Part shown: one piece after another, positions 9,661-19,040 of the stretch
Layout: each line of letters begins with the position of its first letter
Numbering within the stretch: the stretch's first letter is position 1
From: Phoronis australis
Lineage: Eukaryota; Phoronida; Phoronidae
Direction: 5' to 3'
Length of the DNA stretch: 22,791 nucleotides
NCBI GenBank assembly: GCA_002633005.1
Contig: NMRA01000351.1
Location: forward strand, 1-22,791
Made by a program: the position numbers and the translations under genes
The notes under the pieces: generated by a model
What the model was told of the DNA's origin: nothing
The model's input: only the letters and a program-made list of their open reading frames with translations
Database searches by the model: none

Positions 9661-9944
9661 GTTTTAAGAGGTTTCAGTCACTTTATATGAAATGAATTCC
9701 ATGAAATCTAACTAAATCTAACTAGATAAGCACTGTTTAATGCATGCTAACTGTTTCAGGTGAGGAAAAATTACTCTTAACAAGCAATCTTGAAATCTAC
9801 TGTTTTGATCCCAATGTATTAGTTGTGTCAATAAAAGTGTGAAATTGGAAACCTCTGATTCGACAGCTCTGATAGTCAGTCTTTGAGATTTGCTTAACAG
9901 GTTTTTTTCACTTTCTATACTTACTTGGGTCTTTTTTATTTTAA
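9661..9944. other. Non-coding stretch upstream of the zinc-finger pseudogene
   Basis: AT-rich sequence with no recognisable repeat. A minus-strand open frame (9718-9978) overlaps the start of the zinc-finger region and is taken as chance. The stretch could be former intron, since the finger frame opens abruptly after the TAA at 9942. Confidence 0.4.
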
Positions 9945-10530
9945 GAAAGTCATCGTTATTCCGTATGTAGTAAGACATTCACATACGGCAGCACACTAAA
10001 TCGACATATTATAAAACACGGAGGAAAGTTGCCATTTCTGTGCCAAGCGTGTAACCGGCACTTTCACAGCAAAGCGGCACTTGAAGACCACTACGGCAGT
10101 AGCCACGGTGCTAAAAAATTCCATAGAAGGACTGCGGGTGTACTTTTGCATCACAAAGTGGGTTGTGAAGGCACTGTGAGGTGCACTCACGCACTACATA
10201 CAAGTGTAATTTGTGCGAGAAGACTTTGAAAAGAGAAGTAACTTCGTCTCTCATCTACGAACGCACAGTCGTTCCGAGTGCAAGTTGTGGCGCAAGATGT
10301 TCACAAAAAAATCGCATCTAGTTGATCATATTGCCTCAACCCACACTTCAGACCCACACTTTAGTTGCGATCATTTTGCCATCACAACAAATCATCAGAG
10401 GTCATTGGCAAGACACTGGACAACTCACAGTGACATCAAGCCTCATGTGTGTAGTAAATGTGGCAAAGGGTTTTCCCGGAGAGATTACACTTCTCGACAT
10501 GAGAAATTATGCAAAGGACTAAACAATTAA
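9945..10530 (+). pseudogene. C2H2 zinc-finger protein, decayed fragment of about six fingers
   Basis: Fingers of this type bind DNA in nuclear transcription factors. Finger 1 reads YSVCSKTFTYGSTLNRHIIKH (9957-10019) with Tyr at the first zinc Cys. Finger 2, FLCQACNRHF...DHYGSSH (about 10035-10110), has all ligands, with H-x4-H spacing. Finger 3 begins TYKCNLCEKTL (about 10196-10228) and finishes in another frame as KRSNFVSHLRTH, so a one-base indel lies between. Finger 4, ECKLWRKMFTKKSHLVDH, has Trp (TGG, 10288-10290) for Cys. Finger 5, FSCDHFAITTNH, has Phe (TTT, 10375-10377) for Cys. Finger 6, HVCSKCGKGFSRRDYTSRH, is intact up to a terminal Cys (C2HC), and the frame stops after GLNN. One more frameshift separates fingers 2 and 3. 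Three lost cysteines plus frameshifts argue for a pseudogene. Sequencing errors could explain single indels but not all the changes. Confidence 0.85.
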
Positions 10531-10911
10531 CATATGATTGTAGCTTTATTTCACTATATTATCCAGAGGTATTATTTAGTAGATTATTGTTATGAGAATT
10601 CTTTATTTCATCATCTCTCTCTGTGCATGGGGTGCCCGACCGCAGCAGTTATCGCGTTATTGTCTTTAGAGGATCTTTATGATGTTTTGCAAATTTGTAT
10701 TTATGAAGCTGATGACGATTGACAACTTTTGGACCACTTTGATTGCTCTGTGTGATCTTGGAATTCTGCTTAATCTCAAGATTGTGTATGCGTGAGGTTG
10801 CAATTGAATATTTGTTTGGGCAGTATGGTGAATTTTTAGTTCAGTGTAAAGAATTTTTATCATTACTGGCCTCATGATTACCTCTGTACCCCTTTGTGGC
10901 AATTTTATTAT
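10531..10911. other. Non-coding stretch between zinc-finger pseudogene and tandem array
   Basis: AT-rich with short frames only. Near 10880 the phrase CCTCTGTACCCCTTTGTGGC resembles a phrase on the far side of the array (near 15655-15700, CCTCTGTACCTCTGTTGC). This hints that related sequence flanks the array. Confidence 0.4.
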
Positions 10912-11076
10912 TTAGTGAAATAAATTTCGCCAAGTATGTTGCTCTGACACTAAGTTTGTTTTTTGTTTGTTCGCACGATACAGGTCGCAATTTTCATCCG
11001 ATCATCACGAAATTTACACACAACATGTACTTCCGGAAGTACTGGAAGCCTATTGTTTTTCGTCAAAATCGGATCC

Positions 11077-11403
11077 AAGATGGCGGCTGTGGCGGCCATT
11101 TTGTTTCCATTTAAAGGTTCAAATGCTTCTGGAGGCTACAACTTTTTACGTAACCGGCTAAGAATCGGCACAGTAAATGGACCGGAAGTTTGCTACAACC
11201 ATGCCGGAAATTGTTTACTTCCGGTTAAAGATGGCGGAAATATCGGCGATCGCGCATGCGCACCTCGATTTTGGCCTAAAAACATTTTCTCCTGTAGAGG
11301 GCGCATTATAAGACCAATTCCTTCGAATTTTTACAGGTATTAGTTTCTTATGACATGCTATTATACAAAACCAAAAAACCGGAAGTTGCTTTCAAGATGG
11401 CGG
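11077..11403 (+). promoter_or_regulatory. Promoter-like motif cluster in unit 1 (YY1, ETS, NRF1, CTCF-like)
   Basis: Exact motif matches seen: AAGATGGCGGC (11077-11087, YY1 type), ACCGGAAGT (11181-11189, ETS/GABP type), ACTTCCGG (ending 11224), AAGATGGCGGA (11228-11238), GCGCATGCGC (11252-11261, the NRF1 palindrome), CCTGTAGAGGGCGC (11291-11304, CTCF-core-like), ACCGGAAGT (11378-11386) and AAGATGGCGG (11394-11403). These are motifs typical of TATA-less housekeeping promoters in animals. That they drive transcription here is inference. Units 3 and 4 keep the layout but have lost some sites. Confidence 0.5.
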
Positions 11404-11499
11404 ATCTGGCGCATGTTGACCCATTTTCAGTCGTGCTGGAGGGAGATTTTAAACGGGAAGAGAAAAAGACGTGATTTTTTGCATGTGGATTCTTTGAAG

Positions 11500-11797
11500 N
11501 NNNNNNNNNNNNNNNNNNNNNNNNNNNNNNNNNNNNNNNNNNNNNNNNNNNNNNNNNNNNNNNNNNNNNNNNNNNNNNNNNNNNNNNNNNNNNNNNNNNN
11601 NNNNNNNNNNNNNNNNNNNNNNNNNNNNNNNNNNNNNNNNNNNNNNNNNNNNNNNNNNNNNNNNNNNNNNNNNNNNNNNNNNNNNNNNNNNNNNNNNNNN
11701 NNNNNNNNNNNNNNNNNNNNNNNNNNNNNNNNNNNNNNNNNNNNNNNNNNNNNNNNNNNNNNNNNNNNNNNNNNNNNNNNNNNNNNNNNNNNNNNNN
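11500..11797. other. Sequence gap (298 N)
   Basis: The gap lies inside unit 1. In units 2 and 3 the sequence between the same flanking words (ATTCTTTGCAG or ATTCTTTAAAG on the left and CTTGCTGCATT on the right) is about 222-223 bases, and in unit 4 about 248. The gap length of 298 is therefore probably an estimate, and the missing bases are expected to be the AT-rich middle of the unit. Confidence 0.98.
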
Positions 11798-12137
11798 CTT
11801 GCTGCATTCAGGTTGGTTTAGCTTCTATTGAACTAGACTGCAGCCTATTTCTTAATGATTTATGAGATCTAAATTCGTCATATGAATGTTATGATGTTCT
11901 TCATCATGGCCACCACCATCATCATATTCGTCATCTTCGTCATCATCTCCGACGTCTTTTCTTCAGTTAATTTCGCCAAGTGTCGCTCAAGACTGTAGCC
12001 TATTTCTTAGTGATTTCTGACCTCTACGTTCGTTATATGAACGATATCATAACTAGGGTTATCCATTATCGCCACCATTGTCGTCATAGCTGTCATCTTC
12101 GTCATCATCTCGTTCGTCATCTTTTCTCGTCCTCTGG

Positions 12138-12934
12138 AACGTGTTTTCTCCTCTAGAGGGCGTATTATAAGACCAATTCCTTCGAATTTTTACAGGTATT
12201 TGTTTCTTGTAACATGCTGTTATATAAAGCCGAAAAACCGGAAGTTGTGTTCAAGATAGCGGATATGGCGTATGTTGACCCATTTTCAGTCGTCTGGAGT
12301 GCGATTTTAAACGGGAAGAGAAAAAGACGTGATTTTTTGCATGTCGATTCTTTGCAGTATAATCTTTCAAATGGCCTGTAACAATTTTTTTCTCAGACTT
12401 ACCGTTTTCGAATTATTTGACTTTGAATTTCTTAAAAATAATGCAAAATTTCATTTTTTTTGAAAAATTTACGGAATTAGGTGATACCATCAGTTTAGAT
12501 AGAATTTTGAACGGGCTTTCAGAAGATGGTTTCCATTTTTTGCTAGGACGTCTACTTTTCGAGTTATTTGTTGAGCGCTCTTGCTGCATTGATTTTGGTT
12601 TATCTTCTATTGAACTAGACTGTAGCCTATTTCTTATTGATTTATGACATCTAAGTTCGTCAAATGAATGTTGTGATGTTGTTCATCATCGCCACCACCG
12701 TCATCATATTCGTCATCATCGTCATCATCTTCGTAATCATCTCCGTCGTTATGTCTTTTCCGTTAATTTCGCCAAGTGTCGCTCAAAACTGTGTTACAAA
12801 ATAGCCTTTTTCTTACTGATTTCGGACTTCAACATTCGTCATGTGTATGTTGTTATTACTTCTTTTGTTCAACCTCGCCACTATCGTCGTCATATTTGTC
12901 ATCTTCGTCATCATCTTTATCGTCATCTTTTTGG
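12138..12934 (+). mobile_element. GTCATC-module repeat family, tandem unit 2 (5'-truncated)
   Basis: This unit begins within the promoter-like segment at AACGTGTTTTCTCC, so it lacks the first 350 or so bases present in units 1, 3 and 4. The junction word AACGTGTTTT (12138-12147) resembles both the unit end (15237-15246) and the internal AACGTTTTCT (13291-13300), so the deletion probably arose by recombination at this microhomology. The rest matches unit 3 closely, including the frame at 12417-12647 (ILNGLSEDGFHFLLGRLLFE) and two submodules with the boundary TTAATTTCGCCAAG at 12763. Confidence 0.85.
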
Positions 12935-14073
12935 TTAATTTCGCCAAGATTCGCTCCTCGAAGCTCTTTCATTTTGTTTGTTCGCACGATAAAGGTCGCA
13001 ATTTTCGTCCGATCATCACGAAATTTACACATAACACGTACTTCCGGAAGTACTGGAAGCCTATAGTTTTTCGTCAAAATCGGATCCAAGATTGCGGCTG
13101 TGGCGGCCATTTTGTTTTCATTTAAAGGTTCAAATGCTTCTGGAGGCTACAGTTTTTTACGTAAAAGGCTAAGAATCGGCACAGTAAATGGACCGGAAGT
13201 TTTCTACAAGTATACCGGAAATTGTTTACTTCCGGTTAAAGATGGTGGAAATATCGGCGATCACGCATGCACACCTCGATTTTGGCCTAAAACGTTTTCT
13301 CCTGTAGAGGGCGCATTATAAGACCAATTCCTTCAAATTTGTACAGGTATTAGTTTCTTATGACATGCTATTATAGAAAGCCAAAAAAACGGAAGTTGCT
13401 TTCAAGATGGCGGATCTGGCGCATGTTGACCCATTTTCAGTCGTGCTGGAGTGCGATTTTAAACGGGAAGAGAAAAAGACGTGATTTTTTGCATGTGGAT
13501 TCTTTAAAGTATATTCTTTCAAATGGCCTGTAACAATTTTTTTTCTCAGGCTTACCGTTTTCGAGTTATTTGACTTTGGATTTCTTAAAAAAAATCGCAA
13601 AATTTCATTTTTTCGAAAAATTTACGGAATTGGGCGTTACCATCAGTTTAGATAGAATTTTGAACGGGCTTTCAGAAGATGTTTTCCATTTTTCGCTAGG
13701 ACGTCTACTTTTCGAGTTATTTGTTGAGCGCTCTTGCTGCATTGATTTTGGTTTATCTTCTATTGAACTAGACTGTAGCCTATTTCTTATTGATTTATGA
13801 CGTCTAAGTTCGTCATATGAATGTTGAGATGTTGTTCATCATCGCCACCACCATCATCATATTCGTCATCATCGTCATCATCTTCGTCATCATCTCCGTC
13901 GTTGTCTTTTCCGTTAATTTCGCCAAGTGTCGCTCAAGACTAGCCTTTTTCTTACTGATTTCGGACTTCTACGTTCGTGATGTGTATGTTATTATTACTT
14001 CTTTTGTTCATCCTCGCCACCATCGTCGCTATATTCGTCATCTTCGTCATCATCTTTATCGTCATCTTTTTAG
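12935..14073 (+). mobile_element. GTCATC-module repeat family, tandem unit 3 (full length, 1139 bp)
   Basis: A complete unit from TTAATTTCGCCAAG (12935) to the next one (14074). In order: CTCCTCG-type linker, TTGTTCGCACGATA, promoter-like segment with several ETS sites (YY1 and NRF1 sites each one base off), CTCF-like CCTGTAGAGGGCGC (13301-13314), AT-rich middle, GAACGGGCTTTCAGAAGATG, and two GTCATC submodules split at 13914. Open frames: + 12841-13125 (Leu/Ile-rich, then VNFAKIRSSKLFHF and KYWKPIVFRQNRIQD), + 13570-13800 and, on the opposite strand, 12856-13110 (MAATAAILDPILTKN to a poly-Asp/Lys tail). The frames on both strands largely reflect the stop-poor GTCATC composition, and no known domain is recognised. 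Confidence 0.88.
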
Positions 14074-15251
14074 TTAATTTCGCCAAGTTTCGCTCCTCAG
14101 AGCGCTTTCATTTTTTTGTTTGTTCGCACGATACAGGTCGCAATTTTCGTCCGATCGTCACGAAATTTACACATAACACGGAGTTCTGGAAGTACTGGAA
14201 GCCTTTTGTTTTTTGTCATAATCGGATCCAAGATGGCGGCTGTGGCGGCCATTTTGTTTTCATTTTAAAATTCAAAGGCTTGTGGAGACTACAATTTTTT
14301 GCGTACAAGGCTGAAGCTCAGCACAATTGATGAATTGGATGTGCACTACATGTGTACCGGAAATTGTTTTTTTCCTGTTAAAGATGGCGGAAATATAGGC
14401 ATTCGCGCATGCGCACCTCGATTTCGGGAAAAAACGTTTTCTTCTGTAGAGGGCGCAATAGAGGGCCAATTCCTTTGAATTTTTGCAGTTATTTTTTTGA
14501 TTTGCTATTACACAAAGCCAAAAAAACGGAAGTTGGTTTCAAGATGGCTGTTCTGGCACATGTTGACCTATTTTCAGTCGTGCTGAAGTGCCACTTAAAC
14601 GGGAGGAGAACATGACGTGAATTTTTGCATATGGATTCTTTAAAGTATACTCTTTCAAATGAACTGTCACAATTTTTTTCTCAGACTTACCGTTTTCGAT
14701 ATATTTGACTTTAAAATTCTTAAAAAATGCAAAATTTCATTTTTTTCGAAGAAATCTATGGAATTGTGTGATACTATCAATTTAGATAGAGTTTTGAACG
14801 GGCTTTCAGAAGATGTTTTCCATTTTTTGCTACGACGTCTACTTTTTGAGTTATTTGAGATTTTCTGATAACGCAGTTCTTTTGTTGAGCGCTGCTGCTG
14901 TATTGATGTTGGTTGAGCTTCTATCGAACTAGACTGTAGCCTATTTCTTATTGATTTATGACATCTAAGTTCATCATATGAATGTACGATGTTGTTCATC
15001 ATCTCCACCACCATCATCATATTTGTCATCTTCGTCATCATCTCCGACGTTGTCTTTTCTTCAGTTAATTTCGCTAAGTGTTGCTGAAGACTGTAGCCTA
15101 TCTGTTAGTGATTTCTGACATCTACGTTCCTCATATGAATGATATCATAACTTGCATTGTCCATCATCGCCACCATCGTCGTCATAGCTGTCATCTTCGT
15201 CATCATCTCTGTCGTCGTCTTTTCTGGTCATCTCTAACGTGTTTTTTTTGG
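14074..15251 (+). mobile_element. GTCATC-module repeat family, tandem unit 4 (full length, 1178 bp)
   Basis: Same order as unit 3 but more diverged in the middle (LINE-like or coding homology is absent). It retains AAGATGGCGGC (14229-14239), AAGATGGCGGA (about 14380) and the palindrome GCGCATGCGC (about 14405-14414). It carries an extra GAGATTTTCTGATAACGCAG segment (about 14857-14880) before TTGTTGAGCGC. Its second submodule is the GATATCATAACT type shared with unit 1. The + frame 13977-14330 enters it from unit 3 and is homologous to the frames at 12841-13125 (+) and 22407-22697 (-). Confidence 0.87.
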
Positions 15252-15300
15252 TTAATTTCGCCAAGTGTCGCTCCTCGGAGCGCTTTCAGTTTTTTTGTTA
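15252..15300 (+). mobile_element. GTCATC-module repeat family, terminal partial unit 5
   Basis: Only the first 50 or so bases are present (TTAATTTCGCCAAG, CGCTCCTCGGAGCGC, CTTTCAGTTTTTTTG). After that the homology to units 3 and 4 ends. This marks the right edge of the array. CTCCTCGGAG is a short palindrome. Confidence 0.75.
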
Positions 15301-17523
15301 TCTCTGTATGTTAATAATTGTCTGAGGGATTTTCATGAAGACAATAGCCTCTTTCCACTTTCTGACATCTTTGTCGATTCTGCCCCCAGTGGCAACTTTT
15401 AAAATTTTGTTTCTTAGTGCATATTTCTCTCTGCCAAATTGCTTGAAAGGTCATTTTGAAATTTGGTGTTTCTGATGATGAGACTGCAGTTGATGTTGAC
15501 TATCGGACGTGTTCAACTGATCTGCTGCCCACCAGCGGAGATTTTGTTTCTTTGATTTTTCATTCTCAGCTGTAATGAAGGTGAAATTTTGCAAGCGTTA
15601 TGTTGTAAGTGTGACTAACTCCGGTTACCTACGACTTTAGGATGGTTCTGGCAACCTCTGTACCTCTGTTGCAATTTCAGTTTTTACATTTGCCTTTGTG
15701 GCACACTATTTATTGAAATTTAGTAAACAAGTTTGTTATGATGGTGGTAGCATCTACCCATTTTGAGATAGATTTGACATATTCTGCGCCACCTAATAAC
15801 ATTAGTGTTGCAATAGTGGGCATATTTCAAAGCTCTGCATGAATGTCATTTGACCATTGTTGTTTTGTTCACAGTGCTTTCCTTAGCATGTGTGCATATT
15901 GTTAAAATATAGTTTTTGGATCAGAAAAAATTGTCATCTTATTATCTTTTACATTTACTTATTATATTACAATTATGGAGAGATTTGTAATTGTTATTAC
16001 CAACAGTTAAAACGACCCGTGCAAAAAATCGAGTGAATGTTATCAGTTGCTTTGTAATGTCAAAAACACATCACAAGTTTTGTTGCAAAAATTATCAGGT
16101 TAATAGTGGTACGATATAAGACCTGTGTTGTTCATATTAATTTTGTTTAACCTTCAATGTATGCATAAATTCAAAGCAGACAAGACGTGAAACTGAAGCT
16201 GTGCTTTATTTCAAAAATGTAAACTTAATCATACTAGCTGAATGCCGTGTAAAATGACAACCTTTAGAAAATTTCATCACACACGACCGTTTTACTTTCA
16301 AAGCCCGAATGCAATACAGTATTTCAATAGATGCATGTGCATTAATAAACACTAATGCTTGCTGCCAACTATTACGTTATTTTACATCAATGTTCAGCTC
16401 TACTTCAACCAAGCTTTACTGTACTGTGTGACCCTACCCTCATATGCAGTTAACGTGCATAGTAAATAAGAGTTGCGAAATGCTGAGCATTGATTGTTTT
16501 TAGTCGGCTGAAATCTGAGTAATGCAGTAAAATGCACTTCAAAGGTAATTGTGATTCTGATTTAAATTGACTTTCCTTCTTCCTGTTTTCTACCTGTCAT
16601 AAAAATAATAGCTTGGGCAAAATTGATATATCAAACTGGTCACAAAACTTTCTTTGACACAGAAGCAGTGGGTTTTTACCATCGAATGCAACTTGAGAGA
16701 TCATGAACGAAATGAATGCTTTGTACGGTTGGAAATAGCCTGTCACCTTTAGCACTGATAGTCCTGATATTAAAGTCGCTAGCGTCGTTTCTCACCTTCC
16801 TCACAAGTTAACGCGACACCTCTTGACAAGGTAAGGTCGACCATATGCGAGGCGATGTGGATATAGACCGATTAAGACGGCAAAAAAGACCAATTAAATC
16901 GGGTGGCATTCTCCTTTAACGATCCACCTGCAAAGATGGGACTGATGAGCTCTAGTTCGTCCTAAGTTGGGATTGCAAGTTGCCATGTTCAGTTGGCGTT
17001 GATTACTGAGCGTTCTGTTTCAAAATGAATTATTCTCACCCCAACCAATACTTATATAAAACTGAAACAAAGTCTGTCTCATTAGATGCAATTTGTAATG
17101 CCTTTGGAGTGTTCGTGAGTGCAAATGATTTGAGAAGCCAGCAATGAATAAATCACTGCGTTACCGGCTTTATGTGCAATAAAACTATTTGATGGGACAC
17201 CGAGGCTAATGCTAATTTAGTGTTTGCTGGCAGAAACTCTTGTGAAACAACTCGATTTCTATACCACAGCCAGGTGTTAGGGGAATCTTTATTTACATTT
17301 ACATTACTCAAATAATGATTATCAATGTACAACTTCTGCCCTGAAGGTGCTGTGGCCAAAGCAGTACCTGAATTGACGGCCCCTGACGAGTAAGTAGATT
17401 TGCAGTTTCGTGGCTATTTCACCAACATAATCACGTGTACATTACATTGGCTCACTAGTATAGTATTTTCTTGACTGGAAGTTTAGTTTCCACTGAACTT
17501 TGGCTGGTTTATGTTCGTGATGT
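15301..17523. other. 2.2 kb without a recognisable gene
   Basis: AT-rich non-coding sequence, frames short on both strands. Near 15381-15394 (CTGCCCCCAGTGGCAA) and 15523-15536 (CTGCTGCCCACCAGCGG) there are imperfect relatives of the motif repeated at 18150-18760. The phrase GATGTTGAC-TATCGGACG (about 15490) recurs as GATGTTGAC-AACGGACG at 18106-18122, so this edge and the 18.1 kb region share an old repeat. An AAGGTAAG donor-like word at 16829 has no partner I can defend. Nothing else is seen. Confidence 0.5.
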
Positions 17524-17618
17524 CTGATCAGTTTCCGAGCCACTGGCCGGGATAACGAGTCAATCCTGCCGGCCGCGACGCCGGGGCCTGATCGGGCTCC
17601 GAGCCACTGGCCAGGATA
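17524..17618. repeat. Imperfect 31-bp direct repeat, G/C-rich
   Basis: CTGATCA-GTTTCCGAGCCACTGGCC at 17524 and CTGATCG-GGCTCCGAGCCACTGGCC at 17588 are 64 bases apart, with a strongly G/C-rich link (GGCCGCGACGCCGGGG). This is an isolated feature in AT-rich surroundings. Confidence 0.7.
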
Positions 17619-18095
17619 TCAAGCGTTTTGTGTTTAGAACTCAAAAAATCACAAGTCTAAACAACACAGATCTAGGTTCTCCTGTCTGTATCTCACGGAA
17701 AATACTTCGAAATTATCTCCGAAAACACCCGAAACTCCTGCTACGGACCTTATTGGTCTGCCGAACTGTGTAGGCTACGGTGTGTCCAAATAGAAATAAA
17801 ACAACACGTTTTTATAAGAACTCTGTGTATTTTTAAGGGTTTTACATCGAAGTTTGATGATTTATTGGTGTTAAACGATGACTTCAAGCGATAAGCTGAC
17901 ACCAGTAACCCGTGTTATGAACTGCTGAACAGACTGTGTGTGAAACCGATGACGTCATTGGATAATTTCAACACCTCCGTCTGCCGTCAGGTGTCGGGTT
18001 ACGTAACCATACGTGTCGTTATGGAGTAGAACTATTCGATCTAAATTGATACAAATTAGGTTGTTTTTTAGGTGTCATGCTCCTTTAATAAGTGT
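17619..18095. other. Non-coding stretch containing a CRE palindrome
   Basis: No gene is visible. TGACGTCA (17950-17957) is a perfect cAMP-response-element palindrome. Alone in anonymous DNA it may be chance. GTCGGGTTACGTAACC (about 17994-18009) contains the palindrome GGTTACGTAACC. Confidence 0.4.
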
Positions 18096-18775
18096 GTTTA
18101 TATGATGTTGACAACGGACGACGATGATTTTCGGATGGATCTGACTACTGGTGTGCCCCCTGGTGGCAATTTTAGTTTTATGATAAACTCTGTGTCTTCA
18201 AAGGTCCTCAACGTATTTTCATAAAATTTTGAATACGGGCATCTATTAGTGAGATGCCGCTATCCTCCATTTTTCGGATGGAATTAAGGTATTTTGCACT
18301 ACCTAGTTGCCATTTTTGCTGTTTTCGAGTCTGTTTTTTGCGTCTACCTCGCTATCAACCAAATCATTCTAAGGATGGTTTTGAAAATTGGCGTATATGT
18401 TCTCAGTGTGAAGAGGACAGTTGACGATGGCAACTTTGACTACTGTGGTGTCTCCTAGTGGTAGTTTTGTTTTGTTTTGCCCCCATAGCTGTATCTCCTA
18501 AACCCACAGCAGGATTTGTATTAAATTTAATTAGTATGTGTATTTATATGAAGCTAATAACAGACAATGACAACCTTCAGGCAGATCCAGTGAACAGTCA
18601 CTGCCCTCTAGGGGCTATTTCATTTCAGTCTGTTTTCCTTCATTTCTCTGAAGTTCCGTGACAGATTTCTACGAAATTTGGTGTATGGCTTTCTATGAAT
18701 GAAGCAATGACACGTTTCCATTTTCGGATGGATTGTACCTTTTTGCGCCATCTAATGGCCAGTTTATGACAAATA
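18096..18775. repeat. Degenerate repeat containing a CTCF-core-like motif
   Basis: Two words recur. TTTTCGGATGGA(T/A) is found at about 18129, 18271 and 18721. The form GCNCC(C/T)CTAGTGGC(A)A is found at 18153-18169 (GTGCCCCCTGGTGGCAA), 18296-18312, 18449-18464, 18601-18615 and 18745-18761. They are arranged in the same order and polarity, indicating an old tandem or nested repeat. Frames across it are short and non-conserved. Confidence 0.65.
18153..18169 (+). promoter_or_regulatory. Strong CTCF-core-like site
   Basis: GTGCCCCCTGGTGGCAA matches the conserved core of the bilaterian CTCF motif (GCCCCCTGGTGGC) at every core position. CTCF is a zinc-finger insulator and architecture protein. 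Binding is inferred from the motif alone. Confidence 0.45.
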
Positions 18776-19040
18776 AACAACCCTAAAAGCCCACAATTTG
18801 TCATGAATTCGTGGGCGTAATCAACGCTCCACATTGCTCTTGTTCCAAACTGCATCCCCTAGGTAATGGAAAAGAACTCTGGTACAAATAGTTTCACACT
18901 GTAACATATTGGATATGGCATGATCAAGTGACGAGAAATTCATATTAGTGTAGGTTCGTGAGTCTTGCGGTGTATCAACAAAAATTATTAATACGACTAC
19001 TACTGCTTCAGCTTCTGCTGCTGTTGGTATTACTAAAACC
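18776..19040. other. Non-coding stretch with a triplet-rich patch
   Basis: Mostly anonymous. ACTACTACTGCTTCAGCTTC (about 18995-19014) continues to GCTGCTGTTGG and is triplet-rich, immediately before the minisatellite. No gene is seen. Confidence 0.5.

Larger units (their letters stand above)
10912..12137 (+). mobile_element. GTCATC-module repeat family, tandem unit 1 (with sequence gap)
   Basis: The unit starts at a TGAAATAAATTTCGCCAAG terminus with the single hairpin-type cap (10912-10967). It runs through the promoter-like segment (10970-11420), is interrupted by the N run at 11500-11797, and resumes at CTTGCTGCATT. Two GTCATC-rich submodules follow (about 11836-11990 and 11991-12137), each starting GACTG(T/C)AGCCTATTTCTTA. 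The boundary between them is TTAATTTCGCCAAG (11967). Submodule 2 is of the type containing GATATCATAACT, as in unit 4. A long + frame crosses 10963-11343. It also exists in part in unit 3 but matches no known domain. Confidence 0.85.

Noticed and set aside
9718-9978. 86-codon minus-strand frame
   Set aside because: It overlaps the real zinc-finger frame on the + strand and has no family resemblance.
15078-15314. His/Arg-rich frame with HHRRHSCHLRHHLC words, like a metal-binding protein
   Set aside because: It is the GTCATC-rich repeat read in another frame. All three frames of that core are stop-poor.
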